Part shown: positions 1-4,796 of the stretch, piece by piece
Position numbering within the stretch: the stretch's first letter is position 1
Layout of the letters: each line of letters opens with the position of its first letter
DNA from: Bacillota bacterium
GTDB lineage: Bacteria > Bacillota > Clostridia > Acetivibrionales > DSM-1351
Direction of reading: 5' to 3'
DNA length: 6,423 nt
Assembly (NCBI GenBank): GCA_023395575.1
Contig: JAEWZA010000236.1
Location: 1-6,423 of the forward strand
Translations under genes and position numbers: made by a program
The notes under the pieces: generated by a model
Databases searched by the model: none
What the model was told of the DNA's origin: nothing
Seen by the model: the letters and a program-made list of their open reading frames with translations, nothing else

Positions 1-128
1 TTAACGGAAAGGTGATTTTTTTGTATAACATCTTTCGCGCACCCGCATAGCGGGTGGTTTATTGTTTCGCATGGCTCATTTCTCTGCCGAGAAACTCGCT
101 TTATGCTCAACAGGCTAAAGCCCATAAT
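1..128. other. Non-coding, hairpin-rich stretch; possible end of a structured or mobile element
   Basis: I see no convincing open reading frame here. The stretch contains a perfect 7-bp stem with a 3-nt loop (CACCCGC at 40-46, GCGGGTG at 50-56). A possible three-way junction follows: GCAT 69-72 with ATGC 103-106 encloses GGC 73-75/GCC 86-88 and CGAG 88-91/CTCG 95-98. A last hairpin, GGC-TAAA-GCC, lies at 113-122. This density of short GC-rich hairpins in AT-rich DNA is typical of structured RNA or of the subterminal palindromes of IS200/IS605-type elements. No transposase is visible and the left side is cut by the window. The identity is therefore open, and the IS200/IS605 idea is inference only. 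Confidence 0.35.
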
Positions 129-134
129 TTTTAA

Positions 135-158
135 AGGCTGACTCTATTGAGTCAGCCT
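135..158 (-). terminator. Rho-independent terminator downstream of the purine permease gene
   Basis: Perfect 10-bp stem, AGGCTGACTC (135-144) and GAGTCAGCCT (149-158), with a 4-nt loop. It lies about 50 nt past the permease stop codon. On the minus strand it is followed by TTTAAAAATT. On the plus strand it is followed by CTTTTATTT. It may therefore act in both directions and also end a plus-strand transcript arriving from the left. Confidence 0.8.
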
Positions 159-209
159 CTTTTATTTAATATTATTATGCTTTAAAGATTCAAAATATCA
201 TGAAGCACT

Positions 210-1643
210 TTATAATTTCATTAGTGCGGCAACTATATAATTTATTATGAATAAGCCCGTTACTATATACATAATAGGATGAACCTCTTTAGCCTTGCCC
301 TTACATATCTTAACTATTACATAGAATATAAATCCTGCAGATATACCACTTGAAATACTGTATGCGTATGTCATAACTACTGCAGTGAAAAATGCTGAAA
401 GAGCCTCATCAAAATCTTCCCATCTGATTTTAGCAAAAGAGCTCATCATTAGAATACCTACAATAATTAGTGCAGGAGCAGTTGCTGCAGCTGGAACAAT
501 TCCTGCTACAGGTGCAAATAAAAGACAAGCCGCAAAAAGTATAGCTGTTACTACTGAAGTAAAACCAGTTTTACCACCCGCACCAATACCTGCAGCACTT
601 TCAACATAAGTTGTTGTATTTGATGTTCCTAAAAGTGCACCAATAGAGGTAGCTGTTGCATCGGCAAATAGAGCCTTGTCCATTTTAGATTTAAAGCCTT
701 TTCCTGCAAATAACTCCGCTTCATCATTGTCATCAAATATACCGCTCTTTCTACCCGTTCCAATAAATGTTCCAATTGTATCAAATGTATCTGATAAAGT
801 AAAAGACAATATAGTTACAAGAACGATAGGAATCATCTTGGGGTCAGTGAAAAGACCTGCAAAATCTAATTGGAATGCTGTTTGAGAAATATCTGAAACA
901 CTATAAGGAGTAGTTGTATCTAGACTAGTTACACCCATAGGTATACCAAGCACTGTAGTTGCTATTATTCCAATAAGGATAGCGCCCTTAACCTTTAGCA
1001 GCATCAAAACTGCAGTTATAACAAGTCCAATCAATGCTAGCTGTGCTGCAGGTGCTGCAAAATTAACAAAAGCAGGTACAACATTTGCACCATCTGCTAC
1101 AACAGTTATAGCATCAGGCTCTGTACCAAACATAGACAGTAGAGGCGCATTAGCTGTTCCTTCAGTTGTAAACTTGAGGAAGCCAGCACTTTTAAAGCCT
1201 ATGTATGCAATAAAAAGTCCAATACCGCCGCCAATAGCTAATTGAAGTGATTCAGGAATTGCTTTGATAATCATTTTTCTTACTTGAGTCACGGTGATAA
1301 CAATATTAATAATACCACAAATAAATACCATTGCTAAGGCTTGCTGCCAACTATACCCTAGTCCAATAACAACAGTAAATGTAAAAAATGCATTTAGACC
1401 CATACCTGGAGCCTGAGCATAAGGAACATTTGCAACCAATCCCATAATCAAAGTACCTATTACTGCTGCAAGGATTGTTGCCACATAAATACCACCCTTT
1501 GGCATACCAGTTTGTCCCAAAATAGATGGATTTAAGAAAATGATGTACGCCATGGTAAAGAATGTTGTTGCACCAGCCACTATTTCAGTTTTAACATTTG
1601 TACCATGCTGACTGAGTTGAAATTTTTTTTCTAAAAAATTCAT
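210..1643 (-). CDS. NCS2-family purine permease (AzgA/PbuG type, guanine/hypoxanthine/adenine uptake)
   Basis: This is a 477-residue polytopic inner-membrane protein, the usual length for the AzgA branch of the nucleobase:cation symporter-2 family. These proteins import purine bases, probably by proton symport, for salvage. The visible family motifs are TTFFTMAYIIFLNPSIL near residues 26-42, APGMGLNAFF at 78-87, AIPESLQLAIGGGIGLFIA at 128-146, SDTFDTIGT at 284-292, and ESAAGIGAGGKTG at 348-360. Roughly a dozen hydrophobic segments span residues 22-475. The ATG start is well supported by an AGGAGGAGA ribosome binding site at 1647-1655. The gene appears monocistronic, with a terminator downstream and a long repeat-containing gap upstream. 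Which purine is preferred cannot be read from the sequence. I find no purine riboswitch aptamer in the leader, although relatives are often under one. The family call is firm and the exact substrate uncertain. Confidence 0.95.
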   Translation of the reverse strand: MNFLEKKFQLSQHGTNVKTEIVAGATTFFTMAYIIFLNPSILGQTGMPKGGIYVATILAAVIGTLIMGLVANVPYAQAPGMGLNAFFTFTVVIGLGYSWQQALAMVFICGIINIVITVTQVRKMIIKAIPESLQLAIGGGIGLFIAYIGFKSAGFLKFTTEGTANAPLLSMFGTEPDAITVVADGANVVPAFVNFAAPAAQLALIGLVITAVLMLLKVKGAILIGIIATTVLGIPMGVTSLDTTTPYSVSDISQTAFQLDFAGLFTDPKMIPIVLVTILSFTLSDTFDTIGTFIGTGRKSGIFDDNDEAELFAGKGFKSKMDKALFADATATSIGALLGTSNTTTYVESAAGIGAGGKTGFTSVVTAILFAACLLFAPVAGIVPAAATAPALIIVGILMMSSFAKIRWEDFDEALSAFFTAVVMTYAYSISSGISAGFIFYVIVKICKGKAKEVHPIMYIVTGLFIINYIVAALMKL

Positions 1644-1771
1644 ATTTCTCCTCCTAAATTAATCTCTTGCACTCTAATAATATCCTTTCAAAAAATCTAT
1701 TCAATTGGTATTAAGTAGATAAATTTAACAGATAAATCAAAAGCAAGCTGTACAATAGAAAATTTAACAGG

Positions 1772-1791
1772 ACTATTTTATCACAAATAGT
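1772..1791 (-). promoter_or_regulatory. Dyad overlapping a weak candidate promoter for the purine permease
   Basis: Perfect 7-bp arms (ACTATTT 1772-1778, AAATAGT 1785-1791) are separated by 6 nt, about 130-150 nt upstream of the permease ATG. Read on the minus strand, the dyad contains TAAAAT, a plausible -10 box, with a poor -35 (TTGGAT) 17 nt before it. An 11-bp direct repeat (AAATTTAACAG at 1721-1731 and 1760-1770) lies just downstream in the transcription direction. It could be an operator, but AT-rich DNA yields such dyads by chance. Confidence 0.25.
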
Positions 1792-1874
1792 ATTATTATC
1801 AAGCATATAACGTAATTTATTTGTAATATAATTTCGCATTTTTAATCAAGAAAAGATATTTAAATATAAATTAT

Positions 1875-2291
1875 TCAACTTTTCCATTTGAATTGTAGGT
1901 GTTTAAACTTATCAATGGAAAAGTTGAGTTAGAAATAATTGTATGAATTAGTTATGTTAAAAAAGCTTGCTGAATGGATATATAGATTTATTGAGTACAA
2001 AAGCAATATTTATGTTTCAGCAAGCTCTCAGTGTTTTTGCCGAAAAAACGATACGATGTCGTTTTAAGCACACTATGAACCATGGATGGTGAATGTGGAT
2101 ACGCTGCTAAAGCATTTCTGAACTCAAAAGCACATCATTTATATAAACACCACCTACATTGGTAAAAAACGCGTGCGTTTTTTGAGACTCGAAAGCACAC
2201 CATGTAAGCCCCAACTATACTTTCGAGTTATTTCGGTAACAAACCATTGATAAGTTTTAACGCCAATAGATTTTTGGGTTGAGAAAGTTGA
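1875..2291 (-). repeat. Long palindromic non-coding repeat element, copy 1 (417 bp, expanded form)
   Basis: The ends are TCAACTTT (1875-1882) and AAAGTTGA (2284-2291). Further in, AACTTATCAATGG (1906-1918) faces its complement at 2244-2256, and GAAATAA (1932-1938) faces TTATTTC (2228-2234). All these arms recur in copy 2 (4385-4643), which lies in the opposite orientation. A 31-bp core (2067-2097) is identical, as reverse complement, to 4492-4522. Inside are an extra stem-loop (1965-1974 with 2016-2025, 10 bp), an A/T-flanked hairpin (2045-2065), and a block with two more hairpins (2123-2228) that copy 2 lacks. No coding frame is evident. I see no clear target-site duplication. The element begins 10 bp after the stop codon of the LysM-GH18 gene, so it forms that gene's 3' region. 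It may be a MITE-like or structured intergenic repeat; I do not recognise the family. Confidence 0.8.
2123..2228. repeat. Hairpin-module expansion inside repeat copy 1
   Basis: Two related units start CTCAAAAGCACATCAT (2123-2138) and CTCGAAAGCACACCAT (2188-2203). They match at 14 of 16 positions and are 65 bp apart. The first unit closes as a stem with TTTTGAG (2180-2186) and contains AAAAAACGC/GCGTTTTTT (2164-2172/2175-2183). The second closes as ACTCGAAAG (2187-2195) with CTTTCGAGT (2220-2228). In copy 2 this place is taken by the simple inner arm of the palindrome. Confidence 0.65.
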
Positions 2292-2301
2292 TTTATTAAT
2301 T

Positions 2302-3579
2302 TTAAACCTTTTTCACCTTAAAAACAGAGTTTAAAACCAGCCAATTCTGTGGGAAATACCTTCCTATTGTCCAATAGCTGATGCCTCCAAGTCTATATTC
2401 ATTTACCAACTCTAATTTTGCCAGTATGCTTCTGGCATCTTCAAACCAGACCTCATGCTGTTTCCCTGAGGAATCATAGTATTTGAAAAATGGAGACTGA
2501 GCTACAGGGTCAAATTGTATATTTGCTCCCACTTCATATGCCAGCTGAACGGCACCAGGATTGGATAGTGCTCTGGCTGCTGTACCTGGTTTATATGGCA
2601 AAGTCCAATCATACCCATAATTAGGTATTCCCATGAATATCTTGTTACGTGGTATTGCAGTTACTGCATAATTTATTACTCTTCTAACTTGGTTTAATGG
2701 AGCTACAGCCATAGGTGGCCCGTAGGTAAATCCCCATTCGTATGTCATTATAATTACATGGTCAACAAGTGCTCCATGTATTGGATAATCATGAGCCTGA
2801 TAGAGAGTCCCCAGCTGATCCGCTGATACTTTAGGTGCAACAGCAGTGGTTATAGTATATCCTAAGGGTCTTAGTGTTGAGGTAATTCTTCTTAGAAAAT
2901 TATTGTAATTCTCTCTATCATAAGCATATATATACTCAAAATCTATATCAAGACCGTAGTAGGACTTATCTTTCAATGTTTTTGTTATATTTTCTATTAG
3001 AGTATTCTGAACGGCAGTATTAGTTAGTATAGTATGTGCCAAATCACTGTCAAAACTACCGCCTTCCTTAATATTAGTTATTACCATTAGCGGTGCAACA
3101 CCTGCAGCTCTAGCGGCATTTATTAAAGGAGTATCTTGTATCGTTGTTAATGATCCATCCGGTTTTACCTGATAACTAAATATACTGAGGTATGTTAGAG
3201 ATGGAAGCGTTTTTCTTAGAACATCCATATCTATGTTAGGAAATGCATATCCATTAACTTCTATGGCGCCAAAATTTATTGTCCTAGGAGGAATAGTGAT
3301 AATTTGCCCAACAAAAATCATTGAAGGATTTGATATTTGGGGGTTTGCGTCAAGCAGCTCATCCACAGTTAATTTGTAATCTCTTGAAATAGAATATAAG
3401 GTCTCACCAGAAACAACCTTGTGGCTTCGATTTCCCTCAAGGATTACAAGTGTTTGCCCAATTACAAGCTGTCCAGGGTTTTCAAGTTCATTATCTGAAA
3501 TAATTTTTTGAGGAGAAACCCTATACTGCTGTGCAATTAAATATACGCTTTCTCCCGGTTTAACAACATGTATTCTCAA
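2302..3579 (-). CDS. LysM-LysM-GH18 protein, SleL/YaaH-type spore cortex-lytic N-acetylglucosaminidase
   Basis: With the TTG start the protein has 425 residues. Two LysM repeats come first (about 3-48, IHVVKPGESVYLIAQ onward, and about 51-97, HKVVSGETLYSISRDY onward). A glycoside hydrolase 18 domain follows (about 105-425). The catalytic strand reads YGLDIDFEY with the acid/base Glu at about 215. The first Asp of the DxxDxDxE motif is Tyr here. MTYEWGFTYGPPMAVAPL (278-295) and the C-terminal GGISYWTIGR stretch are characteristic of the SleL/YaaH branch. Relatives cleave cortex peptidoglycan after muramic-lactam formation during spore germination. There is no signal peptide, as expected for a spore-deposited protein made in the mother cell. 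A GTG start at 3588 is also possible (428 residues). TTG is preferred because it gives an N-terminus beginning directly at the LysM (MRIHVVKPGE) and has a better-placed ribosome binding site. The stop codon lies 10 bp from repeat copy 1. Confidence 0.93.
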   Translation of the reverse strand: MRIHVVKPGESVYLIAQQYRVSPQKIISDNELENPGQLVIGQTLVILEGNRSHKVVSGETLYSISRDYKLTVDELLDANPQISNPSMIFVGQIITIPPRTINFGAIEVNGYAFPNIDMDVLRKTLPSLTYLSIFSYQVKPDGSLTTIQDTPLINAARAAGVAPLMVITNIKEGGSFDSDLAHTILTNTAVQNTLIENITKTLKDKSYYGLDIDFEYIYAYDRENYNNFLRRITSTLRPLGYTITTAVAPKVSADQLGTLYQAHDYPIHGALVDHVIIMTYEWGFTYGPPMAVAPLNQVRRVINYAVTAIPRNKIFMGIPNYGYDWTLPYKPGTAARALSNPGAVQLAYEVGANIQFDPVAQSPFFKYYDSSGKQHEVWFEDARSILAKLELVNEYRLGGISYWTIGRYFPQNWLVLNSVFKVKKV

Positions 3580-3583
3580 AAGT

Positions 3584-3593
3584 ATCACTCTCT
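3584..3593 (-). promoter_or_regulatory. Ribosome binding site supporting a TTG start for the LysM-GH18 gene
   Basis: On the minus strand the sequence is AGAGAGTGAT, matching 7 of 10 positions of the extended anti-16S complement AGGAGGTGAT. It ends 4 nt before the TTG at 3579-3577, a normal position for this extended form. The alternative GTG start (3588) lies inside this site and has only a poor AAAG-type sequence before it. Confidence 0.5.
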
Positions 3594-3660
3594 ACTTTCT
3601 GTCTTATTGACCTATTTGTGGTCTCATAACTTTCCATAAAAATAAGTCATCCTATAATTC

Positions 3661-3668
3661 AGTATATG
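3661..3668 (-). promoter_or_regulatory. Weak candidate sporulation-sigma -10 element upstream of the LysM-GH18 gene
   Basis: The minus-strand CATATACT matches the sigma-E -10 consensus CATACANT at all but one defined position. It lies about 80 nt before the start codon. A convincing -35 box is missing, so this is recorded mainly because the protein family is usually expressed during sporulation. Confidence 0.2.
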
Positions 3669-3821
3669 CGGATTAACCATAATGTGTCATCTGAATCATG
3701 TCTTCAAACATCACATAATTTCTACATAATTTTCTATAATAAAATTTTAATTTTCATACTATAATAAAATCATAAAGTGTAGTATACTTAAATTGTTAAG
3801 GAATTAAAGATTATTACATAG

Positions 3822-3848
3822 CTTCCTCAGTCATCGTGGCTGAGGAAG
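3822..3848 (+). terminator. Strong hairpin in the divergent intergenic region; terminator, attenuator or small-RNA end
   Basis: Twelve base pairs (CTTCCTCAGTCA 3822-3833 with TGGCTGAGGAAG 3837-3848, one G-U) enclose a 3-nt loop. On the plus strand TTTCTAT follows, a short U-rich tail. On the minus strand no U tract follows. A TATACT (3783-3788) without a good -35 lies about 35 nt upstream. The 427-bp gap 3589-4016 otherwise holds a direct repeat CTATAATAAAAT (3734-3745 and 3759-3770) and the VOC promoter candidate. I see no gene in it. Confidence 0.5.
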
Positions 3849-3938
3849 TTTCTATAGAAATCTATAAATTTTACGCTAATATCCTTATCTGATGTTTGAT
3901 TTCATTTTGGTTTAGATGCAAACTTTCCAAAATTTCTA

Positions 3939-3969
3939 GTGTAACTCTGCAGAGCAGAGATTTTATACT
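3939..3969 (+). promoter_or_regulatory. Candidate MerR-type promoter and operator for the VOC gene
   Basis: A -10 TATACT (3964-3969) lies 19 nt downstream of a weak -35 GTGTAA (3939-3944). The spacer is largely filled by a perfect dyad, CTCTGC (3945-3950), AGA, GCAGAG (3954-3959). A 19-nt spacer with a central dyad is the hallmark of promoters activated by MerR-family regulators, which often control drug-resistance or drug-binding genes. The predicted leader to the VOC start would be about 40 nt. No merR gene is present in the window. The poor -35 keeps confidence low. Confidence 0.35.
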
Positions 3970-4016
3970 GAAGTCTATACCATATTCTTTATACCGAATG
4001 GAGCTTTGAGGTCATT

Positions 4017-4370
4017 ATGAAAATAGGTGAAGTAGGATTATTAACAAATGATGTTAAAAAATTGGCTGATTTTTATAAGCTTTTGTTGGGCGTAGATAAT
4101 GGAAGCAATGATAATATACATCAAGCAATAATTTCAGAAGAAACTATGCTTACAATTTATAATGATGGAACACATAAAAATAACGCTAATCAGAATATAT
4201 GCTTAGCTTTTACTGTTGATGATGTTGATGAAGAATACAATAGACTACTTGGGCTAGGTATTGAAATCATAGAAAAACCAAAATTACGTCCTTGGGGAGC
4301 TAAGAACATGAGTTTTTATGATCCGGATAAAAATATAATATACTTTAGGAGCATAATCAAAAATAAATAG
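4017..4370 (+). CDS. Small VOC/glyoxalase-fold protein (bleomycin-resistance-like), function unknown
   Basis: This 117-residue protein is the usual size of a single-domain vicinal-oxygen-chelate protein with two beta-alpha-beta-beta-beta modules. Module one starts at GEVGLLTNDVKKLADFYKLLLG (about 4-25). Module two runs from CLAFTVDDVDEEYNRLLGLG to RPWGAKNMSFYDPDKNIIYF (about 62-110), which is the standard family ending. The usual first metal ligand, a His at the start of strand one, is Glu5. The usual C-terminal Glu (DPDGNxIEF) is Tyr109. A metal-dependent glyoxalase or dioxygenase reaction is therefore unlikely. Ligand binding or sequestration of the bleomycin-resistance-protein type fits better, but the substrate cannot be named. 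The ATG start has GAGG at 4008-4011, 5 nt upstream. The gene stands alone, divergent from the LysM-GH18 gene, and repeat copy 2 begins 14 bp after its stop codon. Confidence 0.88.
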   Translation: MKIGEVGLLTNDVKKLADFYKLLLGVDNGSNDNIHQAIISEETMLTIYNDGTHKNNANQNICLAFTVDDVDEEYNRLLGLGIEIIEKPKLRPWGAKNMSFYDPDKNIIYFRSIIKNK

Positions 4371-4384
4371 CTTGAGTAAATTGC

Positions 4385-4643
4385 TTAACTTTCCCACCCA
4401 TAAATCTATCGGCGTTCAACTTATCAATGGTTTGTTGCCGAAATAGTTGCATGAATTAGTACAGGTTCATCTCAGCATTTTAGCTGTCGCACACATTCAC
4501 CATCCATGGTTCATAGTGTGCTAAAACCGACATGTCGGTTTTCCAGCAAAAAAGCTTCGATTTACCAACTAATTCATGCAATTATTTCTAACCCAACTTT
4601 CCATTGATAAGTTGAACGCCTATAATTTAATTGGGAAAGTTGA
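4385..4643 (+). repeat. Long palindromic non-coding repeat element, copy 2 (259 bp, compact form)
   Basis: The whole element folds as one long cruciform or RNA stem. The outer arm TTAACTTTCCCA (4385-4396) pairs with 4632-4643. A perfect 20-bp arm, GGCGTTCAACTTATCAATGG (4411-4430), pairs with 4601-4620. A 21-bp arm (4440-4460 with 4568-4588) pairs with a single G-U. The apical part contains the 31-bp core shared with copy 1 (4492-4522), a perfect 20-bp palindrome AAAACCGACATGTCGGTTTT (4523-4542), and a small CAGC/GCTG hairpin on one side. It is non-coding. It is inverted relative to copy 1, but it is read in the same sense from its neighbouring gene, starting 14 bp after the VOC stop codon. 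The 259-bp length, terminal inverted repeats and lack of ORFs are MITE-like. No clear target duplication is seen. Confidence 0.85.
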
Positions 4644-4701
4644 GTAATTACTAAATTAAAATTACCTTAAAAGCAAACATTTTGACATTTTGTAAAAAGC
4701 A

Positions 4702-4750
4702 AGGAGCCGAGAATCCAATATCAACATGGATTTTTGGCTCCTATTTTTTT
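4702..4750 (+). terminator. Rho-independent terminator between convergent VOC and solute-binding-protein genes
   Basis: A 16-bp stem (4702-4717 with 4727-4742) includes AGGAGCC/GGCTCCT and AATCCA/TGGATT. It has a 9-nt loop and is followed on the plus strand by ATTTTTTTA. The middle pairs are G-U on the plus-strand RNA but A-C mismatches on the minus-strand RNA, so the hairpin is built for plus-strand transcription. It can still act on the minus strand, where TTGCTTTTT follows. It lies 330 nt beyond the VOC stop, with repeat copy 2 in between. Confidence 0.85.
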
Positions 4751-4796
4751 ATAAAATAATTTTTATGAACGTCTTTTGTCTATAGACTGACTAAGC

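Noticed and set aside
385..885. Two plus-strand open frames (385-609, 676-885)
   Set aside because: They lie antisense within the NCS2 permease gene, have no ribosome binding site, and encode low-complexity sequence typical of antisense shadows.
1644..1874. Purine riboswitch upstream of the purine permease
   Set aside because: Looked for on the minus strand because relatives often have one. The conserved junction sequences and loop pairs of the purine aptamer are absent.
3872..4012. Minus-strand open frame of about 45 codons (ends IKHQIRILA, stop near 3872) and an overlapping plus-strand frame ending IPYSLYRMEL near 4009
   Set aside because: Neither has an ATG start, a ribosome binding site or a recognisable domain. 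Open stretches of this size are expected by chance, and the region holds promoter signals for the VOC gene.
4383..4645. Integron attC-like reading of copy 2: GCTTAAC (RYYYAAC) at 4383-4389 and GTTGAGT (GTTRRRY) at 4639-4645, next to a gene end
   Set aside because: Copy 1 breaks the GTTRRRY rule on one side (GTTGATT). The elements are much longer than usual attC sites. The two genes are divergent instead of being in cassette order, and no integrase is seen. The boxes are degenerate enough to arise by chance.
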